Virus record (IMG/VR): IMGVR_UViG_3300017781_000055
Span: 1 to 34,854 of that record
Strand: one strand, 5' to 3'
DNA length: 34,854 nucleotides
From: a virus
The position numbers were made by a program, and so were the translations under genes. This document shows, one piece after another, positions 22,500-31,280 of the stretch (position 1 is its first letter; each line of letters starts with the position of its first letter). The notes under the pieces are model-generated. The model had not been told where the DNA came from. It ran no database searches and worked only from the letters and a program-made list of their open reading frames with translations.

Positions 22500-23246
22500 A
22501 TGGCAATATCAGTTGATGCAGTATACAAAACAGTATTATCAATATTAAATAAAGAATCAAGAGGTTTTTTAACACCTGAAGAATTTAATAAAATAGGTTC
22601 TCAAGTTCAACTTGATATACTAGACCAACATTTTTATGATTATAATCGTGCAGTTATAAAGCATAATGCTGGAAGAGCTGTTGAAGATTATGGTAATATA
22701 CCTGAAAAAATAGAACAAAAAATAGATCCTTTTTTTGCGCAAGCTGATATTACTTTAACAAATGGTATTGGCACTTTACCTACAGATTTATATAAAACAA
22801 TAAATATTAGTATAACTAATAAAACTATTCAGTTAGAAAAAGTAAATAAAAAAAGTTTATCTTATTTATTATCTTCGCCCTTTACAAAACCTACAACATC
22901 ATTTCCTGTATATTATCAGAGAGCTACGGATATTATTGTGGAACCAGCGTTGTCAAGTGGTAGTTGGGCATTGGGTAATTTACTTATTGAATATATAAAA
23001 ACACCTGCTGACCCAGTGTGGGCATATGAAAAAAATACTACTACAGGTGCATTAACATTTTCAACAAGCACAGGTGGAAGTGTGATACCTACAACAGGTA
23101 AAGTGGATTTTACGCTACATGATTCAGACAAAGTTCAATTAATATTAGGTATATTAAAATATGCTGGATTAATAATAGCTGATACTACAATAGTACAAGC
23201 TGCAGCTCAAGAAGAAAATAAAACAATACAACTAGAAAATTCATAA
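22500..23246 (+). CDS. Head-tail connector (ring) protein
   Basis: The 248-residue protein begins with a helix (AVYKTVLSILNKESRGFLTP) leading into EEFNKIGSQVQLDILDQHFY, a pattern shared with ring proteins of crAss-like and other Bacteroidetes podoviruses. The middle is beta-rich (DITLTNGIGTLPTDLYKTIN and FPVYYQRATDIIVEPALSS) and the end is helical (DKVQLILGILKYAGLIIAD, AAAQEENKTIQL). It is expected to form a dodecameric ring under the portal. It starts 14 bases after the UNCG hairpin and is followed four bases later by the next connector gene. Confidence 0.65.
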   Translation: MAISVDAVYKTVLSILNKESRGFLTPEEFNKIGSQVQLDILDQHFYDYNRAVIKHNAGRAVEDYGNIPEKIEQKIDPFFAQADITLTNGIGTLPTDLYKTINISITNKTIQLEKVNKKSLSYLLSSPFTKPTTSFPVYYQRATDIIVEPALSSGSWALGNLLIEYIKTPADPVWAYEKNTTTGALTFSTSTGGSVIPTTGKVDFTLHDSDKVQLILGILKYAGLIIADTTIVQAAAQEENKTIQLENS

Positions 23247-23249
23247 TAA

Positions 23250-24350
23250 ATGGCATTTATAACGGAAACAGCATATCAGTATTATAATACTAGTCAAAAG
23301 TTTACAGCAACAGCTAATCAAACAAGTTTTACATTAACATTTGATCCGTTGCCAACGGCTAAAAGTAAATTTTTAATATTTGTTAATAATTCAGAAATTG
23401 ATGATGATCTGTATTCATATAATAATAGCACAGGTGTAATTACATTTGCAACAGGTAGAGCGGTGAGTGATGTTGTAATAGTAAAGCTTAAAGAACAAAA
23501 ATTAGGTAGTTATAGATATACACCATTAGCTGATATTATAAATAACTATATGGTTGCATACGTAGGGGATGGCAAATTAATAAACGCAACAAAAAGAAGC
23601 GATGTGTTATTTCATGCTAAAAGAGGTATACAAGAATTTAGCTATGATATTTCAAGAGTTGAAAAAATACAAGAAATAGAAGTTGGCACAAGCTTATCAG
23701 TGCCGATGCCACAGGACTACGTGCATTATGTGAGAATATCACACGTTGATGAAGCAGGTATTGAGCATATAATATATCCCGCAAGATATACATCTAAACC
23801 ATCTCAATCAATATTACAAGATAGTGATTATAATTACTTATATGATAATGATGATAGCTTGTTAACAGGTACACCCGTTACAGATACAAGATTTCAAGCA
23901 TTCGATGTTAAAAATATAAACGGAGCAGTTTCAAATGAAGATGTTAGTTATGACGCAGATAGAAATAGTGAAAGAATTATAGAATTTGGTAAAAGATTTG
24001 GATTAGAACCAGAAATTGCACAAAAAAATGGTGTATTTATTATTGATGAAACAAATGGGAGCATTGGCTTTAGCTCTGATTTAGCCGAAAAAGTAATTAC
24101 AATAAAATATGTATCTGATGGAATGGGAACAGATGCTGAAATGAAAGTACATAAATTTGCTGAAGACGCAATATATAAATATATAACTTATGGTGTTGCA
24201 AGCGCAAAAGCAAACTTTCCAGAATATATAATAAATAGATTTAGAAGAGAAAGAAGAGCAGCCATGCGAAACGCAAAATTAAGATTATCTAGTTTAAAAT
24301 TAGGTGAACTTACCCAGGTTATGAGAGGGAAAGCTAAAACAATTAAATAA
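23250..24350 (+). CDS. Tail tube or adaptor-type protein with fibre-like N-terminal domain
   Basis: The 366-residue protein starts with a beta domain (QKFTATANQTSFTLTFDPLP, FVNNSEIDDDLYSYNNSTGV) of the kind found at the N-terminus of T7-like fibre and tail-tube proteins. It continues with LADIINNYMVAYVGDGKLIN, AKRGIQEFSYDISRVEKIQE and VPMPQDYVHYVRISHVDEAG, which look like phage adaptor or ring proteins that contact the portal. The C-terminus is helical and basic (RRERRAAMRNAKLRLSSLKL). It sits between the connector and the muzzle genes, consistent with a tail-tubular protein A-type role. The combination of two such domains in one chain is seen in related marine phages, as far as I can recall. 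Confidence 0.65.
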   Translation: MAFITETAYQYYNTSQKFTATANQTSFTLTFDPLPTAKSKFLIFVNNSEIDDDLYSYNNSTGVITFATGRAVSDVVIVKLKEQKLGSYRYTPLADIINNYMVAYVGDGKLINATKRSDVLFHAKRGIQEFSYDISRVEKIQEIEVGTSLSVPMPQDYVHYVRISHVDEAGIEHIIYPARYTSKPSQSILQDSDYNYLYDNDDSLLTGTPVTDTRFQAFDVKNINGAVSNEDVSYDADRNSERIIEFGKRFGLEPEIAQKNGVFIIDETNGSIGFSSDLAEKVITIKYVSDGMGTDAEMKVHKFAEDAIYKYITYGVASAKANFPEYIINRFRRERRAAMRNAKLRLSSLKLGELTQVMRGKAKTIK

Positions 24351-24356
24351 TAATAC

Positions 24357-27300
24357 ATGCCAGAAATTAAAAACAATTTTCTTCAAGGTAAAATGAATAA
24401 AGACCTTGATGATAGATTATTACCTAACGGCCAGTATAGAGATGCACAAAATATACAAATATCTAAATCTGAAAATTCTGATGTGGGTGCTGTTCAGAAT
24501 ATTAAAGGAAATAATTATGCATATAATGCTACGCCTCTTAATTTAGCTTCTGGTGTTGAAACAATTGGTTATTATAAAGTTTCTTTGACTGGTGAAATAT
24601 TTTGGTTTGTAACAAATTTTACAGGCAATGATACTGTAAGTTCTAAAGATATGTCATATGCTACATCAAGTATAAACGGCACTCCTACAGTTTGCGCTAT
24701 ATATTATTGGAATGCAAATCAACCAAATACCTCTCCGCAAGCTATAATAGATAGCTTTAGATTAAATTTTTCAAAAAATCATCCTGTATTACATGTTAAT
24801 TTAATTGATAATTTACTATTTTGGACTGATAATTATAATCAACCAAGAAGAATAAATTTATCTCAAGCAACAGGACAGGCTATTGGCACTTTTTATCTTA
24901 ATGATAATTATTTAGAAGATAAAATTAGTGTTGCACAATATTCTCCGCCATCTCCCCCTAAGGTTACCATGAGCGCTGAGAGCAGCTCTGATGTCGGTAG
25001 TTTGCATATAAGAGATAAATTTGTTAAATTCGCGTATAGATTTCAATATGAAAATAATGAATATTCGTTAATATCCCCATTTACACAAACTTGCTTTCAT
25101 CCCGGTAAAGGTAAAAATTTTAATAATGCAACTTTTGTTGCGAACGACGCGGGTATATTGTCATCTACAGATGAAAGTAACGCTGTAAAAGAAACAATAG
25201 TGGAATCAATGCAAAATCTAGCTAATAGAGTTGCTTTATTTATTGATTTGCCTTCTAATATTGACAAATCAAATGTTGGTGCGTGTGATGCAAATGGAAT
25301 ATTAACTGGTACTAGTCATAATATAGATAATCCTAATGGTTCAATATCTGATAATGATATTTTATTAACTGCTAAAGGTGATGAATATATTGTAAATGGT
25401 GGAAATAAAACAACAACATTAACTACAAGTACTAGTGTTTCACCATCAATTATAAATAACACAAGATTATATTTTTTTAATAATGTAGCTGATTATGATG
25501 ATAAAATGCAAATTAAAAAAATACAAATATTATATTCTGAATCGGATAGTGCCGCTTTGAAAGTTGTAGAAACTTTAAATTTTAATGAAATTAAAAGCGA
25601 TATAACGCATAGGGTTGAGCCTATATCTAACAATATTAGTAAATTAATATATGGTTATAAATATATATATAACTCAATAAAGCCTATACAAACTTTACCA
25701 GAATCTGAATTAATTAGAATTTCAGATGTTATACCTGTAAAAGCTCATGCACAAGAGGTTAGTGGAAATAGAGTTATTTATGGTAATTTTAAACAAAATA
25801 GATCATTAGATACTGCCGTTAATAAAAGTTCATTTTTAATAACAAATGGTGATCAAACAAAATTCAATGATCAATATTTATTATCTTCAGTAAAATCAAA
25901 TAGAGAATATTCTGTTGGCTTAGTTTTATCTGATAGATATGGAAGACAATCAACAGTATTTTTACCAACGACTAGCACTACATTTGTAGACCCTAAAACA
26001 GGAACTGTTACAAATGGAGCAAGTTCTTGGACACACTCTGCACTAAAAATTACTTTTAATAATACAATAGGCGATGCTTATCAAGCAGATACAAATCCGT
26101 TAGGTTGGTATTCTTATAAAGTTGTAATTAAACAATCGGAACAAGAATATTATAATGTATATGCTCCAACAATAGTTGATAATATACCCACAAGTAATGT
26201 AAGATCATGGCTAGTGTTGCATGGAGACAATGTAAATAAAGTGCCTAGAGACGTAACTGATGTCAATACCGAAACAGGTACGCAAGGTTCACAAACTAGA
26301 CTATTACCTAAAATATTAGATTTAACTGGTACACAAACACAACAATCAGGAAATTCATTTATTGATGTTATTTCAATTGGAACTAACCAAGAACAAGGGT
26401 TTGGTTCAAGTAGTACTGATGAATTTTATTTAAATGAAAAAGGACCTTTATTGGCTGAATTGCCAGATGGATATGGAAGAAATCACGCTTCTAGCACTAC
26501 TTTTGATAATTTAGTTGTATTAGAAACTGATCCTTTTAAATCTGCTTTAGATATTTATTATGAAACTTCAACAGCCGGTTTAGTTTCACATTTAAATGCT
26601 GCTATAACAGAAACATTAGGTGTTGTGCCTTCAAGTATAGCTTTATCAGCTTCATCTTTTGCAGAAGCAACAGCAAGCGGTGGCACTGTAGCTGCAATAA
26701 CATCAACAGACACAAATAGTAATCCTGTAAATACACCATCTTATACTATTATATCTATAACAGATGCAAATGGAACAAACAGATCCGGCGCGTTTACAAT
26801 AAGCGGAAGTAATTTATTAACTGGTGAAGCATTTGAATTTACAAATACAAATACAGATGATTATACTATAAGAATAAAAGTTACAGATAATGGAGGAAAT
26901 ACTTTAATACAAGATAAATCTATATCCGTTACAAATAGCAACCCAACAATAAATGTAGGTATTGCTTTAACTATACCAGCATCTACAATATCTGGAACAG
27001 CAATTAGAACAATAACAGGTACAAACGGAAGTGCCAAAACAAGTGCAAATACTAATAATTTAACATTTTCTATTACAAGTGGTAATAGCGCTGGTAAATT
27101 TAGTATAAATGCCTCTACAGGAGTACTAAGTACAGCCTCTAGTGTAACATCAGGTGATTCTTATACATTAACAATTCAAGTTTCTGATATTGCAAATGCT
27201 ACAGCTTCAGATACTTTAAGCATAACCGTTAGCTCTGCATCAAGAACAGCTTTTTGGAGAAGTAATAGTGGTTATACATCTGCGTCTACTGCTGTAAATG

Positions 27301-27548
27301 AACCAACTCTTGTGCAAGTTTATTTTGAAAATACAAGCGGCAATCCTGCTGGTAATTTACCTGAAATAGGAGATACTGTTTACGACTCAGCAACAGGAAC
27401 AGCTGTATTTAACAGTGGGGCTGCTTCAAACGGATCAGGCGGAAATTTCCATTCTATGTGTGGTCCTTCCTATTGCCAAGCTAATGAGCCATTATTTGTA
27501 TTCAAAACAACTAGTAGTGGTGTTGTTGTAGTAAAACAAATAGGTTAA
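24357..27548 (+). CDS. Muzzle/tail-tubular-B-type protein, N-terminal part, with cadherin-like repeats
   Basis: The 1063-residue protein opens NNFLQGKMNKDLDDRLLPNG and YRDAQNIQISKSE, the typical start of the tail nozzle (muzzle) proteins of Bacteroidetes podoviruses, and contains LLFWTDNYNQPRRINLSQAT and FVKFAYRFQYENNEYSLISP (propeller-like blades). After about residue 755 come two cadherin- or Ig-like domains (ASSFAEATASGGTVAAITS, then AIRTITGTNGSAKT and KFSINASTGVLSTASS), followed by a C-terminal unit with the Cys pair SMCGPSYCQ (about 1032-1040). In relatives as I remember them, the N- and C-terminal parts of this protein are one chain; here the second part is the separate gene at 27580-28836. 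Confidence 0.7.
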   Translation: MPEIKNNFLQGKMNKDLDDRLLPNGQYRDAQNIQISKSENSDVGAVQNIKGNNYAYNATPLNLASGVETIGYYKVSLTGEIFWFVTNFTGNDTVSSKDMSYATSSINGTPTVCAIYYWNANQPNTSPQAIIDSFRLNFSKNHPVLHVNLIDNLLFWTDNYNQPRRINLSQATGQAIGTFYLNDNYLEDKISVAQYSPPSPPKVTMSAESSSDVGSLHIRDKFVKFAYRFQYENNEYSLISPFTQTCFHPGKGKNFNNATFVANDAGILSSTDESNAVKETIVESMQNLANRVALFIDLPSNIDKSNVGACDANGILTGTSHNIDNPNGSISDNDILLTAKGDEYIVNGGNKTTTLTTSTSVSPSIINNTRLYFFNNVADYDDKMQIKKIQILYSESDSAALKVVETLNFNEIKSDITHRVEPISNNISKLIYGYKYIYNSIKPIQTLPESELIRISDVIPVKAHAQEVSGNRVIYGNFKQNRSLDTAVNKSSFLITNGDQTKFNDQYLLSSVKSNREYSVGLVLSDRYGRQSTVFLPTTSTTFVDPKTGTVTNGASSWTHSALKITFNNTIGDAYQADTNPLGWYSYKVVIKQSEQEYYNVYAPTIVDNIPTSNVRSWLVLHGDNVNKVPRDVTDVNTETGTQGSQTRLLPKILDLTGTQTQQSGNSFIDVISIGTNQEQGFGSSSTDEFYLNEKGPLLAELPDGYGRNHASSTTFDNLVVLETDPFKSALDIYYETSTAGLVSHLNAAITETLGVVPSSIALSASSFAEATASGGTVAAITSTDTNSNPVNTPSYTIISITDANGTNRSGAFTISGSNLLTGEAFEFTNTNTDDYTIRIKVTDNGGNTLIQDKSISVTNSNPTINVGIALTIPASTISGTAIRTITGTNGSAKTSANTNNLTFSITSGNSAGKFSINASTGVLSTASSVTSGDSYTLTIQVSDIANATASDTLSITVSSASRTAFWRSNSGYTSASTAVNEPTLVQVYFENTSGNPAGNLPEIGDTVYDSATGTAVFNSGAASNGSGGNFHSMCGPSYCQANEPLFVFKTTSSGVVVVKQIG

Positions 27549-27579
27549 AATAGTAATAAAAAATGTAATAATTTATAAT

Positions 27580-28836
27580 ATGGCTTATACAGTTGAAGTT
27601 CAATTTTTTAATACATTTATTTTAAGATCAGAAACTACAAACACTTTGTATGTAGAAGAAGCAAGAATAAAAGGCGGCTATAATGAGCCATTTGTAGGCA
27701 TTGGGCCTAAAGCGCATTTAGTAGACGATACATATGCCGAAACAACAAGAGAAAATGCTTTAATATATTCTGGTATTTATAATTCTAGAACAGATATAAA
27801 TAGAACAAATGTATTTAGTGGGGGTGAGCCTATAACAAGGGCTGTTGATCCTGCAGATGGTAGTATACAGAAATTACATGCTGAGGACACTAACTTAAAT
27901 ATATTACAAGAAGATAAAGTAAGTTATGCTTTAATTGATAAAGATGCATTATTTGCTGCTGAAGGAGGACAGCTTACGGCATCAGGTGCCGCTGTGATTG
28001 GTCAAGTAATACCTTATTTAGGAAAATATGGTATTAGTAAAAATCCAGAAAGTTTTGCCTTTAAAGGTGGTAGAAAATATTTTGCTGATAAAAGTAGAGG
28101 AGCAATACTTAGATTATCAAGAGACGGTATTACTGAAATATCAGCAAATGGCATGAGAGATTATTTTAGAGATAATCTTAAAAACGTAACTAAGATAGTT
28201 GGCGGTTATGATGATCACTCTGAAGAATATGTTGTTTCATTGCAAGGCCCTACAAATGAAATTGAAGGAGGTTATAATACTTTAGTTTTTGATGAAAATG
28301 TTAGAGGCTGGGTAAGTTTTTATACATATAAACCAGATTTTGTTTTTAGTTTAAATAAAGATTTTTATAGTTTAAATAGCAATAATTTGTGGAAACATTA
28401 CAGTGATGATGTTGATTATAATAATTTTTATTTAAATAATAATACATTTTCACCTTCTCATATAACTTTTGTGGCTAATGCAGAACCTTCTTTTGTTAAA
28501 AACTTTAATAGTATAAATTATGAAGGTGATAGTAATTGGTCTATGGAAACATCAATTACAGATTTAAATATACAATCTTACAAAATATCTGGCTCAGATG
28601 ATACAACTTTATCTGGAGATATAATACCACAATTTGTTAAAAAAGAAAATAAATACTATTCTCAATTAATGAATAAAGATACAAGTGATGGCGACGGACA
28701 GATTACAGGAGACAATGGCTTACAGTTTAGTACATCGGGTTTAAAAGGATTTTTTACAACAGTAAAAATGGAAAATAGGGCCACTACAGGTGTTGAATTA
28801 TTTACTGTATCGCATAATATAACAAAATCAAGTTAA
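27580..28836 (+). CDS. Muzzle/tail-tubular-B-type protein, C-terminal part, as a separate gene
   Basis: The 418 residues read like the C-terminal half of a muzzle protein: EEARIKGGYNEPFVGIGPKA, ENALIYSGIYNSRTDINRTN, GSIQKLHAEDTNLNILQEDK, LGKYGISKNPESFAFKGGRK, YFADKSRGAILRLSRDGITE and GMRDYFRDNLKN. These segments normally lie within one long protein together with the NNFLQGKMNKDL-type N-terminus. Here there is a stop at 27546-27548, 31 noncoding bases with stops in all frames, and a new ATG at 27580 with its own A/T-rich leader. It is probably expressed and assembles with the first part in the nozzle. The next gene begins one base after its stop. Confidence 0.7.
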   Translation: MAYTVEVQFFNTFILRSETTNTLYVEEARIKGGYNEPFVGIGPKAHLVDDTYAETTRENALIYSGIYNSRTDINRTNVFSGGEPITRAVDPADGSIQKLHAEDTNLNILQEDKVSYALIDKDALFAAEGGQLTASGAAVIGQVIPYLGKYGISKNPESFAFKGGRKYFADKSRGAILRLSRDGITEISANGMRDYFRDNLKNVTKIVGGYDDHSEEYVVSLQGPTNEIEGGYNTLVFDENVRGWVSFYTYKPDFVFSLNKDFYSLNSNNLWKHYSDDVDYNNFYLNNNTFSPSHITFVANAEPSFVKNFNSINYEGDSNWSMETSITDLNIQSYKISGSDDTTLSGDIIPQFVKKENKYYSQLMNKDTSDGDGQITGDNGLQFSTSGLKGFFTTVKMENRATTGVELFTVSHNITKSS

Positions 28837-29235
28837 ATGAAATTAAATATTCGTAGACTCAATGATGAGGACTACAGTACACTAGTGAAATGGTGGGATG
28901 CATGGCCGGAATGGCAAGCCCCTCCTAAAACTTTTTTACCAGATACTGGTTTTATAGTTGAAAAAAATAATGTTGGTATAGTAGCAGGTTATGTATATAT
29001 GACCAATTCTAAGGCCGCTTTACTTGAATGGATAATATCTAATCCAGAATATAGAGAAAGTGACAGAAAAGACGCGATAACGCTCTTAATTCAAGCTGTA
29101 GAGCGTGTTTTAAAAGATCAAGGTATAAAACATGTATTTACGATTGGCAGACACAAAAGTTTAATAAACTTACATAAAAAATTAGGATGGTTAGTTGATG
29201 AAAAACCATCGTACGAAATAATAAAAAATTTATAA
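28837..29235 (+). CDS. GNAT-family acetyltransferase
   Basis: At 132 residues this is a single, small GNAT domain: an N-terminal strand (MKLNIRRLNDEDYSTLVKWW), TGFIVEKNNVGIVAGYVYMT, ALLEWIISNPEYRESDRKDA (strand 4 and the start of the CoA pyrophosphate-binding helix), LLIQAVERVLKDQGIKHVFT and a C-terminal NLHKKLGWLVDEKP. The acetyl-CoA loop is less canonical than the usual Q/RxxGxG/A, so substrate and activity are uncertain. Its place between muzzle and internal virion genes is one I recall in related marine phages, suggesting that it modifies a virion protein or enters with the DNA. Confidence 0.75.
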   Translation: MKLNIRRLNDEDYSTLVKWWDAWPEWQAPPKTFLPDTGFIVEKNNVGIVAGYVYMTNSKAALLEWIISNPEYRESDRKDAITLLIQAVERVLKDQGIKHVFTIGRHKSLINLHKKLGWLVDEKPSYEIIKNL

Positions 29236-29238
29236 CAA

Positions 29239-29835
29239 ATGGCAATATTCAGTGCAATAAATGCGGGCAAAGCAAGAAAGCAACAGGGCAAAGCTCAGGA
29301 TGCATTAAATAAACTTGTTAAAGATAGGCAGCCTATAATAAACCCTTATGAAAATGTAACTGATTTAAGTAATATGGTAAGTAATCCATTTGCTAATTTA
29401 CAGGTTGCAACTAAAGCAGCTGAAATGCAAGCTGAAGAAACTGATATATCTTTAGCAAACACATTAGATACGCTAAGAGCTACAGGTGCTGGGGCTAGTG
29501 GAGCAACAGCGTTAGCACAGGCGGCATTAAGAAGCAAAATGAGTGTTAGCTCTACAATAGAACAACAAGAAGCGCAAAACACTAGATTAAGAGCACAAGG
29601 GGAACAGTTTGCTCAACAGCAAAGAATAGCGCAGTCTGAAAGAATACAAGAAGCTGATATATTAGGTAAAACATTCCAATTTCAAGCTCGAGAACAAAGA
29701 AATGTTGCTGATTTGTCTAGGCAAGCTAGTTTAGTACAACAATTTGGGCAACAAAGAGCTGATGCTTTAGGCGCAATGGGCACTAATACAACCAGTTTAA
29801 TAGATTCCGCTGCTAGTTTCTTTAAAAACCCTTAA
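29239..29835 (+). CDS. Internal virion protein 1 (coiled coil, 198 aa)
   Basis: The protein is almost fully helical and rich in Gln and Ala. It contains KLVKDRQPIINPYENVTDLS, SNPFANLQVATKAAEMQAEE, LRATGAGASGATALAQAALR, and long coiled-coil stretches (SSTIEQQEAQNTRLRAQGEQ), ending at FFKNP. The composition and position, first of three genes between the nozzle and the end of the block, match internal core proteins of podoviruses that are ejected with DNA (T7 gp14-type). Homology to gp14 itself is not visible. It starts three bases after the GNAT gene. Confidence 0.65.
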   Translation: MAIFSAINAGKARKQQGKAQDALNKLVKDRQPIINPYENVTDLSNMVSNPFANLQVATKAAEMQAEETDISLANTLDTLRATGAGASGATALAQAALRSKMSVSSTIEQQEAQNTRLRAQGEQFAQQQRIAQSERIQEADILGKTFQFQAREQRNVADLSRQASLVQQFGQQRADALGAMGTNTTSLIDSAASFFKNP

Positions 29836-29847
29836 ATAAATATAATT

Positions 29848-31278
29848 ATGGCATTACCAAGAGTAACACCCGGATCATATAACTACGGAGCATATGCAAA
29901 TCCTACACCTATAAGATATAAGGGTGGTTTTGGAGAAGCGTTAGCTGGTGGAGCAATAGCTGTTGCAAAAGTTGTACAAACTAATAAATTAAAAAAACAA
30001 CAAGATGCTGCTAAATTAAATAAAATAAAAGCAGATGCTTTAGACAGCCAATTAAAATATAAAAATTCTTTATATAAAGCCAATCCTAACCCAGGAGAGC
30101 AAACACAGCAATCATATAATGAATTGGCAAACATGTGGTACCAAAATGAAGTAGATTTTAAAACACAAAAACCAAGAAAAGATGGAACTGTTTTGGATTT
30201 TGATGGTCATTCTGCGATGAAAAATAAATTAAACAATGCTTTATTAATTTCAGAAAGCGCTGCTAATTGGGTAAAAGAAAAAGCTGAGGGTGAAATGCCT
30301 AGTATAACACAAATTAGAGAAAGCGATAAAGATTTCAAACTATGGTCAAGAGATAAAGCATTAGTTAATAGTAATTTTAATGTTTCTTATGATGAAGATT
30401 TACAGCCATATATAGAATATTACGAAGTTGATTTTGATAAATACATGGATGGTTCTTATAAAAATATTGATGACATACCTATGAATAAAGTAAGCATGAA
30501 AATGTCTGATATATTTGATGATAAAAATTTATATCGACCCCAAACAAAATATTCCTGGGAACAAGATCAAGGATCAATAGATAAATATGCTGCAAATTTA
30601 ACTAAAGATGGAAAAGCTTTTGCTACTGGTGCAAAAAATGGTTATAGATATTTAACAGATAATAATATTAACACTTGGAAACAAACATTAACTAAAGATT
30701 TTAGCACGGATATAATTAATACAAGAGGTAAACAAATTTATGAAGATATTCTAGTTGATGAAAATGGAGAAAGATATGGCTATGGCTCTTGGGAAGGTAC
30801 GCCTGAACAAACAAATAAAGTAAAAGAAGCTTTTACTGATAAAATATTAGAAAAAGTTCCACGAGTTGGTGATAAAATATCAAGTACTGAAAGTAAAGAA
30901 GATACAGAAGAAAAAGATATTAATGAATTTACTGAAGAATTTTTGATGGATCCAGCGGGTATGTATAGTGATATAGTAATAAAAAGCGTTACTGAAGAAG
31001 GTTTTGGAGCTAGATATGATAGACCAATTCCTTTTGGACCGCTAAGACCCGGAGAGCCAGATGATATATCAAAAATAGTTCTTAAATTACCAGAAGAAAA
31101 AGATCAATCAATAGATTTAACCAATAGAGAAAAATTTGGACAATTTTTTACTGAAATAATAGATGCTACAAAATATTCTTCTGCACAAAAAACAAAATTG
31201 CAAAGTAAGAAAAATATAGATGAAGCATATGCTAAATTTCAAGATAATTATAGAAATCAATTTCTAATAGAAAATTAA
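29848..31278 (+). CDS. Internal virion protein 2 (476 aa)
   Basis: The start (MALPRVTPGSYNYGAYANPT, RYKGGFGEALAGGAIAVAKV) is hydrophobic and glycine/alanine-rich, followed by a Lys-rich helix (TNKLKKQQDAAKLNKIKADA). The rest is mixed, with DFDGHSAMKNKLNNALLISE, WEQDQGSIDKYAANLTKDG and a charged C-terminal region ending YAKFQDNYRNQFLIEN. It matches in style internal core proteins of marine podoviruses but has no recognisable enzymatic domain. It is followed two bases later by the giant open-ended gene, forming a three-gene core set. Confidence 0.55.
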   Translation: MALPRVTPGSYNYGAYANPTPIRYKGGFGEALAGGAIAVAKVVQTNKLKKQQDAAKLNKIKADALDSQLKYKNSLYKANPNPGEQTQQSYNELANMWYQNEVDFKTQKPRKDGTVLDFDGHSAMKNKLNNALLISESAANWVKEKAEGEMPSITQIRESDKDFKLWSRDKALVNSNFNVSYDEDLQPYIEYYEVDFDKYMDGSYKNIDDIPMNKVSMKMSDIFDDKNLYRPQTKYSWEQDQGSIDKYAANLTKDGKAFATGAKNGYRYLTDNNINTWKQTLTKDFSTDIINTRGKQIYEDILVDENGERYGYGSWEGTPEQTNKVKEAFTDKILEKVPRVGDKISSTESKEDTEEKDINEFTEEFLMDPAGMYSDIVIKSVTEEGFGARYDRPIPFGPLRPGEPDDISKIVLKLPEEKDQSIDLTNREKFGQFFTEIIDATKYSSAQKTKLQSKKNIDEAYAKFQDNYRNQFLIEN

Positions 31279-31280
31279 TT

